Part shown: piece by piece, positions 54,026 through 64,000 of the stretch
How the letters are laid out: the number at the start of each line of letters is the position of its first letter
Numbering within the stretch: the first letter of the stretch is position 1
Program-made: the position numbers and the translations under genes
The notes under the pieces: model-generated
Database searches by the model: none
Told to the model about the DNA's origin: nothing
What the model saw: only the letters and a program-made list of their open reading frames with translations
Assembly (NCBI RefSeq): GCF_902806685.2
Contig: NC_048553.1
Location: forward strand, 5,439,099 to 5,503,098
Source of the DNA: Maniola hyperantus
Taxonomy: Eukaryota; Arthropoda; Insecta; Lepidoptera; Nymphalidae
Reading direction: 5' to 3'
Length of the DNA: 64,000 nucleotides

Positions 54026-56899
54026 AACTAAATCAGACCGTATTAATGCGCTAAGAAAACAATACGACGCATTTCTTGATGAAGACAAAAAGCGTAAAAA
54101 CAGAAATGAGTTCATTTTAGGTCGCCTTGAAAAAATGCGTTTATACACCCCTGCTGTGTTACCAGTTCACCATAATTTGGTAAGGTAACATAAAAATACC
54201 ATCCATGTTAATGTTATTATAAAATCGAAAGTGTGCCTATCCGTCTGCTAGCTTTTTACGGGTCATTCGTTAAGCCGATTCTCGAAATTTGATACAGAGA
54301 TAGCTTGCAGTCCGTCGGGAAAAAGTAGCCTTTTTCCCCGGAAAAACAAAAAGTTCCCACGGAATTTAGTAGCAAACCTAAATTCACGCCGAGCATCATA
54401 TAATTTAATCCATACTGATATTATAAATGCGAAAGTGTGTCTGTCTATCTGTCTGTCTGCTAGCTTTTCACGGCCCATCCGTTTAACCGATTTTGATGAA
54501 ATTTGGTACAGAGATTGCTTGTATAACGCTGAAGGAAGGACAAAGGCTATATTTATCCCGGAAAAATCAAAGAGTTCCCGCGGGATTAAAACACCTACAT
54601 CGAACGAAGTCGCCGGTATAATCTAGTATAACATAAAATTTTACAGACATGGTGCTATTTAATTATTTCATTTTAGGGAAGTCCACAAATAGGAAAATAT
54701 CATATTGTAACCAAAGAGCGACCAGAGTATCTAAGAAAAACAAGATTTGATGATAATTTAATAGTGCGCTCTACATCAACAGACGTTTTAACAGATTGTG
54801 CATTAAAAGATGAACAACAAATATTGCAAGAAATAAGTAAAAAATATATACTTATCCCAAAACTTCGACCTACAAATGAAAATGGTGGAACTTATTATAA
54901 TCCATCGAGCGTAAGTAATGATGCTGATTGGAGAAATAAATATAATATTTTAGATGAGCTAAAGAAAGTTGAAAAGGAAGGATCATCAGATGTTTCAAAG
55001 GATACAGATATAACGCAAAATACTTTCAATAAAAGAGAAAACATTGACTTTGAATCGATAATAGCTACACCAGAAAACGGAAAAGAACAGAAACTAAACA
55101 TCAACAAGGATCCAATTTATGACACACGACAAAATAATGAGAAAGGGCCAGTTACTGAATTACAATCTAATAATACTAAAAATTATCCTGACTATAATAT
55201 TGAGCGCAAAACGTCTTTGGAAGACAAGCAAAATATAATTCCTGACAAAGTGAAAAATGCTAATTTCGAAAATAATGTTGGTTCACCAGGATTGAATCCT
55301 ACAAACCAAGAACAACATTTTTCTGATTCAACTAAGGCCAGCAATGAATTGTATCCAAGTGAAAATGTAGTCAACGTTAAACTAAGAAATGAAAATAAGA
55401 ACATTGAAAAGTTGAATAATAATCAAGTTCAAAATGTTCAACAAATAAAAATGAAAGTAGACAACAAGGTACCAACAAACACAGATCAACACAAGAATAT
55501 AAATAATAAAACTTTTGTTCAAAACAATGCAGTCAAGCTAAGCAATGCCGAAATTGTCAATAGTAATACTACAGTGCCATTCATTGAGAAAGAAAATATT
55601 GATTTGAGTTTGAAAACCGTTGAAACAGTCGCACATCCTGTGGAAAGTATTGAAAATCTAGAAACTCGTTCTACTGGTCAAAATGAACCTGTGCCAGAAA
55701 ATATTCACCAACAGGAATATGGACCCAATAACGAGACCACAATTGTTAGTGACGATATTCCTTTACAGATAAAAGAATTTGAAGCTGAACAAAAAGGAAT
55801 GTTCTATACAGAAGAAACTGGGTACAATCAAAATGTTGATACTATGGGAAATAATGCACAAAATGAAGAATATACAAATGAACAATATTCTTATTATAAT
55901 GAACCTCAACAAGAACAACCTTACTATGCAGAAATTAATGAACACGAAGAGTCGACGGAACGTTATGATCCCAATTACGAACAACAATATGGTGAAAATT
56001 ATGAAGAAAATGACAATGTTGCTCAGTATGATAACCAGCAATATGTAGGGGATAGTTACGAAAATCAGCAAGAGGTAATGAAGGTTAATTATGAACAACA
56101 GCCAGACCAGCAAGAAATAACAAATGGAAATTATTATGACCAACAGCCAGGTCAACAAGATCTAACTAATGTAAATTATGAACATCAGCCAGTTCAGCAA
56201 GACCTAACTAATGTAAATTATGAACATCAGCCAGTTCAGCAAGACCTAACTAATGTAAATTATGAGCAACAAATAGGTCAGCGAGACCTAACTAATGTAA
56301 GTTATGAGCAACAACTAGGTAAGCAAGACCTAAATAATGTTAACTATGAGCAAGACTTCACTGATGTAAATTATGAACAACAGCTAGGTCAGCAAGACCT
56401 AACTAATGTAAACTATGAGCAACAGCTAGAACATCAAGACCTAACTAATATAAATAATGAGCAACAACAAGCTAAGCAAGACCTAACTAATGTTAACTAT
56501 GAACAAGAGCCAGGCCAGCAAGACTTAACTAATCTAAATTATGAACAACAACCAATTAATTATGACTATGAACACTCTGCTCATCTCGGCAATCCTGACC
56601 AAAGCCAGATTCAAAATATAAATACTTATGACAGCCAAGCAAGTGAACTTGCGAACTATGAAACTCAACAATATAATGAAGTAGGTGAAGTTGAACCTAC
56701 AATTCCAGACCAGAACATATATGAAAATCAACAAGACTATGTACAAATGCATACTGAACAAGAAGCAATGCAGAACATGGAACAACAACTTGATGGGGAG
56801 GAAGGATATACAGAAATACAAAATACATATCCAAGTGAGCATGCTGCTGCTGCTGTAAAAAATAATAGTCACATAAAACCAAACACTAAAGTAACTTAA
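54026..56899 (+). CDS. Unrecognised Asn/Gln/Glu-rich protein with 14-residue repeats (5' exon(s) not found)
   Basis: Two exons are clear: 54026-54179 (acceptor tttgcag, basic helix SDRINALRKQYDAFLDEDKK, KRKNRNEFILGRLEKMR) and 54677-56899, joined in phase. Exon 54026 begins mid-codon, so an upstream exon with the start exists but is not identified. The second exon opens with a conserved-looking part (IGKYHIVTKERPEYLRKTRF). It then becomes disordered and rich in N, E and Q. From about 56083 to 56560 it has about 11 copies of a 14-residue unit (YEQQxGQQDLTNVN; 42 bp), one of them shortened to nine. No membrane span or known enzyme motif. Poly(A) signals at 57055-57060 and 57066-57071. I cannot name a family; the repeat region may vary in length between individuals. 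Confidence 0.8.
54202..54403 (+). mobile_element. Helitron-like element, worn 3' end
   Basis: TCCATGTTAATGTTATTATAAAATCG and the usual body; the CTAG end is mutated (GCATCATATAA). It lies next to a second copy in the same intron. Confidence 0.6.
54409..54626 (+). mobile_element. Helitron-like element
   Basis: TCCATACTGATATTATAAATG to CGAACGAAGTCGCCGGTATAATCTAG, with A before and T after. It lies directly downstream of the copy at 54202-54403 in the same orientation, with only 5 bp between them. Confidence 0.72.
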
Positions 56900-57150
56900 A
56901 CAGTAAACAAAACAAATTCATTTCCTTTGCACCTAAACATAGTAATTTTATTTTTATTTTATTAGTACTTAGATATATACTATATTTTATTATTGTTATG
57001 ATAATTTGATATGTTTTATGATCTGAACTCGTTTTAATAATTTAATGTGCCATCAATAAATTATAAATAAAGTTTACATCATCAACTTTTATTTAATTTC
57101 TATGATTTAAAATATAACAAATCTACAAGTACGTAATTAATCATTATTTA

Positions 57151-59574
57151 CTACTTTAGTAATGGTAGGCTTTCTAAAACAGGAGCTTGTTCAGGAACTA
57201 GAGCTTCCTTTGGTTCTTTCCAATGGTATGGCACCCAAGGCAGCCTCTCTAAACCTGTAGCCCAGTGATGAATTCTACATCTCACATTTACTTCTTCTTT
57301 ATTATTTACCTGAAACATTGAAGTTAACATTGATAACAGAGAATCACTGTTTTGAGCAGCATCAAGTTTATACAGGTATATAATATAATCTTTCGCTACA
57401 GTTAAGTCAGATAAACTTTGTTTTTTTTAAGAATGTACAATTTTGACCATACAGAAATAGCTTGCATCCAGGACAAGGACATTTTAACTCAAAAAATCAA
57501 ATTTCTCACGGGATTTAAAAAAAAATCGAATTTGGGAAATTCATGCGATCGAAATGGCAGGCATCATCTAGTAAATAAACAATTATACTTTATTTCAAGT
57601 AACAACTCATACAGGGACTCACACTAAGTTCTTACGAAATAGATTGATAAAATTTATGACTGTAGTTCATTAACATACTTTAACAGTGACTGCAAATTCC
57701 TTTTCCTGCAGGGAAAGGTCAGGTCCTTTAATTGTGACTGGAGGCATGGTTATTGCATGTTCAGGTACAACAAAACCAGCTTTTCGGAAAGATACTCTAA
57801 CATGCCAAGGTTCCAGAATCCACGGTTGGGTCTTGCTCATTGTTATTTGTAATACTAATCGTGACAAGCAACCCAATGTCTAGAATATAAGAAGAATTTT
57901 TAAATAGGTTACTTCATAAAATAAAAAACCAAAGTGATTTATTATAACCATGGAACGAATAAGTAATGATTATAACTTTTAAAATGTTGGTTTGGACAAC
58001 TCTGTAATTATTATTCTTTGTAAATGCAATAAAATTAAAATACAAAATATAAAAGGTCATACTAATATTTTTCATTATAGTGAGGTTTAATGTTGTGTTA
58101 AGGTCGAAACACACTTAAGCTGCGTTGCGTGACGTGGTGGCCCGTTGTTCCATACAAACTCATATAAACTATAGTTGACGTGTCGCGTCGCGTCACGCAG
58201 CGCAGCGTAAGTGCGTTTGGACCATTAGTGCTAGAAAGGTACTGAACAAATCCTGGTCAAAGAAGAAGCTGACAAAAGACTCTAAATTAGAGTGTCTTTC
58301 AGTCTGTTATTATCGTGGTCCTACTGCTTAACCAATTTTGAAGAAATTTGGTACAGAGATAGCATGCTTCCAGGGAAAGGATCTGGCACCCCAAAGATGG
58401 GCTTAGGCTAGCCTAATACTTATCCCAGATTGAGGAGTTTTTACAAGGTTTTAAAAAAACCTAAATCCACAGACAATGAAGCAGGCATCTATAAATTATA
58501 TATTTCATACAGTAGATACTAGTATTTCCCTGATTTGGCTGGTTGAAATGATGATGTAGTTTTTGTGTAAACTTTTCGAGAAATCTAAAATATTTAAATT
58601 ACTTATAACAATTTTAAAGATTAGTAAAAAAATATATACCCTTTGAACATAAGGAGAACTATATTCAGACTCAGTTTTAGGTTTGTTTTCATCTACTTTG
58701 TGTTTAGCCAAGTTCTCAGGGCTTGCATACATGGCTAAGCCAGGCATGAGGAAATCTCTGTAGGCAATTGTTGGACGCAGAGTCAAGACATCCCCAGCAT
58801 CGCCAACACCTAAAAAGTTAATTGTTCTATTATAACAATTATTTGTGTCACAAAGGGGTGGTATTTTGAATTCTGAGCAAAGCAAAGGATTCTATAGTCG
58901 AACCCCGAGCGCAGTGAGGGATTAAGTAGAATCTTGAATTTAATGGTTTTAAAAATATTTAACAATAATCAGCAACTTGTTTTGCTTACCATCCACAAAT
59001 TGGCTTAAAATTACTTTTACATCAGGTTGTTTTGTAACGTTAGTGTCTTCAACTAAATCATATACAAAGTGTCTCGCTCTTAATTTGGATGGCTTGCCAT
59101 TTTTCTTATGCAGTGGTGGAGGCCATTTTCTCTTCAGTATAAATGTATTCTGCAATGGAAATTAAATGGATTAATATACATATGAAAAACTGGATAAGTG
59201 AACTTACTTGCATAGATATATATTTTTAAATTAAGACATTAGGTCTATAATGGGGCTGATTCTCTTGTACACAATCTCTAAACTAAGCTAAATTAACAGG
59301 TCTAAATCTAGTGCTATCCTTTTCCTCAAGCAACATTATGACAGAGACAGCAATAGATTTAGACGTGTCATTTTAGTTTAGTTTAGAGGTTGTGTACAAG
59401 AGAATCGGCCCCAATGATGAATATCTAATATTTTAAGCCAAGTATTTATGTATGTACCTAATATGAATCCATATTTTATAAAATATTAAGTTCTATACTT
59501 ACCCTTGTTTGTTGGAAAAGTAAATTAGGACCCGCAACGATGACTTTATTCAATGGCAAACGAAAGCTGAACAT
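57151..59574 (-). CDS. mRpL9: Mitochondrial large ribosomal subunit protein bL9m
   Basis: Five exons (59574-59503, 59149-58990, 58809-58640, 57879-57679, 57309-57151) give 253 residues with matching phases. The protein is a structural part of the mitochondrial 39S subunit. A short, basic, hydroxylated start (MFSFRLPLNKVIVAG) is a likely import signal. Then follow the metazoan bL9m lead (FILKRKWPPPLHKKNGKPSKLRAR, HFVYDLVEDTN) and the bacterial L9 core (VILSQFVDGVGDAGDVLTLR, RDFLMPGLAMYASPEN). The C-terminal half is the longer mitochondrial extension. The poly(A) signal on the minus strand is at 57093-57088, within 20 bp of that of the convergent upstream gene. Confidence 0.92.
57425..57572 (+). 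repeat. Helitron-like 3' fragment in an mRpL9 intron
   Basis: AATAGCTTGCATCCAGGACAAGGACA, then CTCACGGGATTTAAAAAAAA and GGCAGGCATCATCTAG. The 5' TC end is gone. Confidence 0.5.
58270..58500 (+). repeat. Helitron-like fragment in an mRpL9 intron
   Basis: AACCAATTTTGAAGAAATTTGGTACAGAGATAGCATGC and AAACCTAAATCCACAGACAATGAAGCAGGCATC. The terminal CTAG is lost. Confidence 0.5.
59251..59413. repeat. 163-bp MITE with ~36-bp inverted ends in mRpL9 intron 1
   Basis: The left end TGGGGCTGATTCTCTTGTAC continues ACAATCTCTAAACTAA. The right end TTAGTTTAGAGGTTGTGTAC continues AAGAGAATCGGCCCCA. The inner arms also pair (ACAGGTCTAAATCTA versus TAGATTTAGACGTGT), so the whole RNA would fold into one hairpin. 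Confidence 0.85.
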
Positions 59575-60620
59575 GCTAGTTTGAATTCACAATTAATTTA
59601 AGATTCAAAGGGAGTTAATCTTAATTATTTTATTTTTATGCTCAGGGATTGGGTTATGGGTTATGTTTCTGCTCCGGATAAGTGGTCTGTGTTTTTATTA
59701 TTAAATTTATTTTACGGCCCTGGATGTAAACCTCAGAGTAAATACCTGGTACAAAATGACTCCTCACGCGACATTTTGGGTCAACTGTCACAAGCGTAGA
59801 TAGAATAATAGGTAGATGTAAGTACCTTGTACCTTGTAACCGCGTATGAGATAGCGATAGCACGACGTAACGATGAATAACACGACAATTATTACCATTG
59901 TGTAGTAGTCAATATTTGTATTAACCGATCAACAATATTTGTATTAAACGTTTTTTATGTGAAAACAAGTAAATTACTCATGAGAAATATAATTACGCCA
60001 CGAATTCTCAAAGTTTGTTTTGCAACTTCTTGTATGGAAGTTGCATGTATTCTTGACAAAAACCAGTTACACGATAAGAGACAAAAATAGGTTAGCTGCG
60101 TCTCTGTTTATCACATTAGTTACTTTATCTGTGCTCTCTTTTTACTGCGAATGAGAAAGCAAACGTTCCTGCATCTACTTTTATTACTTTATCTACGGTC
60201 ACTAGTCAAAATCGTCGGTAGTGCGCCAAGGAGTATATAATCACTATACTGTGCGCTGGGCGCAAGGCGCCATAGAGTAGTATTATATTAGGATTTAGGG
60301 TACAAATTACAATATACTCTTTGCATCACCTTTGCATTTTATAGTAGTAGTATATAGTAGTAGTATCCCTATTAATCTGTGGCAAGGCGCAAGCAAAGCA
60401 ACCAAGCCAGGGCCGTAAAATAAATAAAAAATAAAAAAAAAAGCAACCAAGCAAAAAAAGTTTATCACAAAGTAGCAAAAAAGCAAGCGAAGCGAAAAGT
60501 ATTTTCAAGAGTTCAAATATCTGTAATAATTGATCTTCATCATATTAATGTGAAGTGAATTGAATCTGAAGTTTTGCGTTACCTCAAAAATTGTAGCTTC
60601 TATTTGGCTACTAACAAAAC
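59575..60620. other. Head-to-head region of mRpL9 and the acidic-protein gene
   Basis: No coding exon seen. Two start codons face away from each other, so both promoters should be here. It contains a TAGTAGTA run (about 60341-60365) and A-rich tracts near 60420-60480. Confidence 0.45.
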
Positions 60621-61237
60621 ATGGACGATGAAGCCAGTTCTGATTTACAGGTAGGAATTGAGGTTATAGAAGTTGTCGTTGTGCATTTCGGCCATGGTGT
60701 ATAAATATAATATTCACATTGTTTTAGAAGTGTTTGTCGGAGGGGCCGATGGATACTGACGAAGGACCATTGATTAACGAGAATTCGAACGGATTGTCGC
60801 ATCTATTGACGGACGGTGAATTTAACAGTGTTGACGCTGCGGTCGACGAGTCGTCTACATCGAACCAAGCTTTCCTTAACGCAGTGGAACTGTCCACGGG
60901 CAGTGTCGGTGACTACTTAGACAACAATACTGAAGGTTTCAATACCGATTCCTTTGACGTTGGCGACAATGCCGTCAACTTTCCCAGTGACTCGTTGAAC
61001 AACGTGCTGTCTGACGGAGATTCACGTTTGAGTGCCACATACAGAATGAATGAAGTGGATCTAGAACTCCCAGAGACTGAGAAAATTGACACAGAACTTG
61101 CAAGCGAGACAGCTGCTTCAGAAGATATGTTAAAGCAAAATAATGGAAGTGCTGAGATTGTACAAGAAAACAGTGAGGATGCGATAAATGAAGACATTGT
61201 TGAGAAAACAGTTGTTACTGAAAGTGAAGATGCACAG
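60621..61237 (+). CDS. Acidic unrecognised protein, N-terminal part
   Basis: Exon 1 is 60621-60650 (MDDEASSDLQ) and exon 2 is 60728-61237, joined in phase with GT/AG borders, giving about 180 residues so far. The ending GCACAG|GTAAAA is a donor. The next exon must lie beyond a large intron that contains the right-edge LINE, so the gene leaves the window. Composition is strongly acidic and Ser/Asn-rich (TDEGPLINENSNGLSHLLTD, ELPETEKIDTELASETAASE), with no domain visible. This looks like the disordered head of a nuclear protein, but that is inference. Confidence 0.7.
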
Positions 61238-61648
61238 GTAAAAAATATTTAACTTGAAAACATAACCTTATCAATTATGCCAGCTGATTCTTTGATTCAA
61301 TTATATTTTATTGATAGTTATTAAATGACCAATTGCCTCATAATATTTGAAAGCAGCTATTGCTAAGTTTTGTAACTAGATTATGGTTGTGACCATGTTC
61401 CTTAGTATTTTTAAGACAATTAATTATTATAAGTTTGTTTGTTTTGTTTGAAAAATGTCTTTATTAATAATTAACAAAAATATATACATAGTTTATGACC
61501 TATTAACCTAGGATAAACACATAAAAATATAATTAAACATAGTTTGGCAGGCTAAGACGCCCCTTTCAAACTTACCAGCTTCATATTTTACCGTTCTATT
61601 TACACCATAAATACACCAACAATAGGATAAAAATTAGTTATGCTAACC

Positions 61649-64000
61649 TTCTTCTTCTTCTTTCTTCTTTGGGGCTATACAGGTCCTTATTATCCCTGAA
61701 TCACTGCGACCGTCTCCGATCTATTGTGTTAGCCTCCACTTCACATTTCCTTGTCAAATCCAGTGGCCGCCAGATATAGCAGCACCTTCTTGACTGGAAT
61801 TGAAGTAACATCCTCCGGATAAATGATGTGTCTCCCTAGGTGGACGCTACGTTTGTGCATCAGAGCAGGGCAGAAGCAGATAATGTGCATCGGAGTCTCG
61901 GGAGACTCGTGGCACAGCCTGCAGATGTCCGAGCCCTGGAGCTTAAGGTTATACATGTGCCTTTTCAGGCCACAGTGACCCGTTAAAGCTCGCACCAGGA
62001 TGCACATGTTACTTCTGTTAAGCGACAGCACCTCAGATGCTACCTTCTTGCTGAAGGATTTAACCATCGCTTTCGAGTGGTTTAACCCTGGCAAGTTTCT
62101 CCAGCGGTTGAGTGTGTCATAGTAGCAATAGGTTAGGAGGGTGAGTTGAACCAGGCTTTTAGGTATACCGCAGACAGGCTCTGGGCCTATCTGACGTGCC
62201 TTTGCGCCTGATTTTGCCAGAATGTCCGCATTTTCGTTGCCTACTATTCCGGCGTGCCCTGGCACCCATCTTAGAACCACCCTGTTGTGTTGGGCCAGGG
62301 TGTTTAAGTTTACTCTGCAGTTTTCAACCAGTCTCGAGTTAACAACCTCTGAAGACAGAGCTGAAAGAGCTGCTTGGCTATCCGAATGAATGTAAATCGT
62401 TTTATTGACGTGGTTGTGTTGCAGGATGGTTTCCACACATATTATTATGGCGTATACCTCCGCCTGGAAAATAGATGTATAGGCCCCCAGGTTACGGTAC
62501 AGTTTGATCCTGGGTTTCTCTCCATAGATTCCACATCCTACGTCTTTGCCTGACTTTGAGCCATCGGTGAACCATTTTAAACATCCCGATGGCCATGTGA
62601 TTTTGTTGTTTGTCCAATCCTCCCTATCTGGGATTTCCACAGAAAAGGATCTCTGGAAGTTGTATTTTGGGATCATCGTGTCTGACGGCATTCCCAAAAC
62701 TGGAATCTCGAGTACTGAGTTCTGCAAGTCCCTCAGTGTTTTAGATAGCCAATTCACCTTTCCTTGGCTAATCAGCCTATACATGCCCATTCTCGCCTCC
62801 TTCATCAAATACAGGAAGAGAGGAGGTAAGTTGAGAAGAGCTTCTAAGGCTGCCCCCGGAGAGGTGCTCATAGCTCCAGTGATAAGTAGGCAAGCAGTTC
62901 TTTGGATACTGCCAAGTTTATACTGGGTTGTAACCTGCGTCAATTTGCTACACCAAACCACGGAGGCGTACGATATCATCGGCCTCACAATGGCTGTATA
63001 GAGCCAGAAGGTCACTTTTGGTTTAAGTCCCCATCTTGCTCCCGCAAATCGACTACATATGCCTAAAGCCGATTTAGCCTTTTTGAGCACTCCATCGACA
63101 TGCGAATTCCAGGTCAATTTCTGGTCTAAAGTGATGCCCAGATATTTGACCTCGCATGAGAATGGTATGCTCCTATTGTTCAGCTTCGGCGACTCGAGTT
63201 TATCAAGGTTACGCCTTCTAGTGAATGGTACTATCACTGTCTTCTCCGCGTTGACAGCTAGTTGGTTTTCTCTGCACCATTTTTCGATGGTGTTAAGTGC
63301 TCCCTGCATGAGATACGAGATCGTGCTCTGGCAGTTCCCACGTACCATTACCACCAGGTCATCAGCATATCCCTGCGTGTCGATACGGAGTTCAGCCATC
63401 TCATACAGTAGTTTGTCTACAGCAAGAGTCCACAGCAGGGGCGATAAGACGCCTCCTTGCGGGCATCCTCTTGTTGTGAGCACTTCAATCGAGATGTTAT
63501 TTAGCTCAAATTTGGCTATGCGATTCGAGAGCATTGCCTCCACCCATCTGGTGGTGGTCGTATCGGCCAGTTTATCGGCCAGCCCATCCACCAGTGTACG
63601 GGTTGGAGTGTTGTCAAATGCCCCCTCGATGTCTAGAAACGCCGCGAGGGCGATTTCTTTGTCCTCCAGAGCCTTTTCAACCTTGTCGACAAGGTTCAGC
63701 AGGGCCGTTTCCGTAGATCGTCCCCTGCAGTAGGCATGCTGGGTGTAGTGTATAGGCTTCTCGATGAGAAGCGTATCCCTTATGTACCTGTCAAGCATCT
63801 TCTCCATCGTTTTCAGTAGGAACGAGGAGAGGCTGATGGGTCTGAAGGACTTTGGTAACCCATAGTCCTTCTTCCCTGCTTTAGGTATAAAAATGACCTT
63901 CACTGTGGTCCAAGCCTCTGGTATGTAACCCCAGGCATAACTCGCCCTAAAAATCTTTACCAGGATTGGGATCAATAGTTCCACGCCTCTCTGCAATAGC
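61649..64000 (-). mobile_element. LINE (non-LTR retrotransposon), 3' part, runs off the right edge
   Basis: The 3' end has the tail CCCCAAAGAAGAAAGAAGAAGAAGG (complement of 61649-61673), the same tail as the fragment at 26218-26565. It lies antisense in the intron of the 60621 gene. No poly(A), so it belongs to a group ending in a simple repeat. Confidence 0.88.
61741..63996 (-). CDS. LINE ORF2: reverse transcriptase and RNase H (partial, open)
   Basis: 751 residues are visible without a break, and the frame continues past the edge. The reverse transcriptase shows FRPISLSSFLLKTMEKMLDR, AFLDIEGAFDN, TRGCPQGGVLSPLLW and the catalytic YADDLVVMV. RNase H shows KWFTDGSKSGKDVGCGIYG, SDSQAALSALSS and LRWVPGHAGIVGNENADIL. 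The C-terminus has a CRLCHESPETPMHIICFC zinc-type motif. The endonuclease would lie outside the window. It differs clearly from the LINE at 29346-35296. The intact frame suggests recent activity. Confidence 0.92.
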   Translation of the reverse strand: MQRGVELLIPILVKIFRASYAWGYIPEAWTTVKVIFIPKAGKKDYGLPKSFRPISLSSFLLKTMEKMLDRYIRDTLLIEKPIHYTQHAYCRGRSTETALLNLVDKVEKALEDKEIALAAFLDIEGAFDNTPTRTLVDGLADKLADTTTTRWVEAMLSNRIAKFELNNISIEVLTTRGCPQGGVLSPLLWTLAVDKLLYEMAELRIDTQGYADDLVVMVRGNCQSTISYLMQGALNTIEKWCRENQLAVNAEKTVIVPFTRRRNLDKLESPKLNNRSIPFSCEVKYLGITLDQKLTWNSHVDGVLKKAKSALGICSRFAGARWGLKPKVTFWLYTAIVRPMISYASVVWCSKLTQVTTQYKLGSIQRTACLLITGAMSTSPGAALEALLNLPPLFLYLMKEARMGMYRLISQGKVNWLSKTLRDLQNSVLEIPVLGMPSDTMIPKYNFQRSFSVEIPDREDWTNNKITWPSGCLKWFTDGSKSGKDVGCGIYGEKPRIKLYRNLGAYTSIFQAEVYAIIICVETILQHNHVNKTIYIHSDSQAALSALSSEVVNSRLVENCRVNLNTLAQHNRVVLRWVPGHAGIVGNENADILAKSGAKARQIGPEPVCGIPKSLVQLTLLTYCYYDTLNRWRNLPGLNHSKAMVKSFSKKVASEVLSLNRSNMCILVRALTGHCGLKRHMYNLKLQGSDICRLCHESPETPMHIICFCPALMHKRSVHLGRHIIYPEDVTSIPVKKVLLYLAATGFDKEM

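Noticed and set aside
62546..63733. Plus-strand frames of 151 and 224 residues at the right edge
   Set aside because: Antisense shadows of the LINE ORF2.
1..64000. A bacterial-type defence system, phage or operon
   Set aside because: Introns, poly(A) signals, SINEs, LINEs and animal gene families throughout show eukaryotic nuclear DNA; no such system is present.

Overview
The window is animal nuclear DNA, almost certainly from a moth or butterfly. It is AT-rich, its genes are split by introns with GT/AG borders, and its introns are full of dispersed elements of the kind familiar from lepidopteran genomes. These include short Helitron-like elements ending in CTAG with a GC hairpin, tRNA-derived SINEs, fold-back MITEs, non-LTR retrotransposons and a roughly 430 bp family that begins GGGTTCCGTACC. 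Nothing suggests a bacterium or virus. All exon models below were read by eye from splice sites, reading phase and protein recognition. No search was run.

Layout, left to right. (1) 1-1375, minus: 5' part of a gene with an RIIa docking-type domain, running off the left edge. (2) 3734-17161, minus: an eight-exon gene for the B56 regulatory subunit of PP2A (widerborst class), with a probable 3' UTR to about 2719. (3) 19419-22946, plus: an intronless coding region for a PDZ-GEF/RapGEF2-type Rap activator (Gef26). (4) 24006-27556, minus: five-exon diphthine synthase gene Dph5. (5) 28036-41668, plus: ten-exon salvador (sav), the Hippo-pathway scaffold. Its introns hold a near-complete 6 kb LINE, itself split by a MITE, and a 148-bp tandem array built partly from the sav WW exon. 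(6) 43552-44005, minus: a small single-pass membrane protein, perhaps SMIM26-like. (7) 47319-52031, plus: a THAP9/P-element-type transposase gene with one nonsense codon and two frameshifts. (8) 54026-56899, plus: an unrecognised N/Q/E-rich protein with 14-residue repeats. (9) 57151-59574, minus: mitochondrial ribosomal protein bL9m (mRpL9). (10) 60621-61237, plus: start of an acidic unrecognised protein. (11) 61649-64000, minus: 3' part of a second LINE.

The host genes are unrelated in function: phosphatase targeting, Rap signalling, EF2 modification, Hippo signalling and mitochondrial translation. They are packed as head-to-head pairs (wdb/Gef26, Dph5/sav, mRpL9/60621 gene) and tail-to-tail pairs (Gef26/Dph5, the repeat protein/mRpL9). 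The most unusual points are the sav tandem array made of splice-dead copies of its own WW exon, and a 1-kb fold-back element carrying a THAP zinc-finger exon whose ends match a shorter MITE elsewhere in the window.
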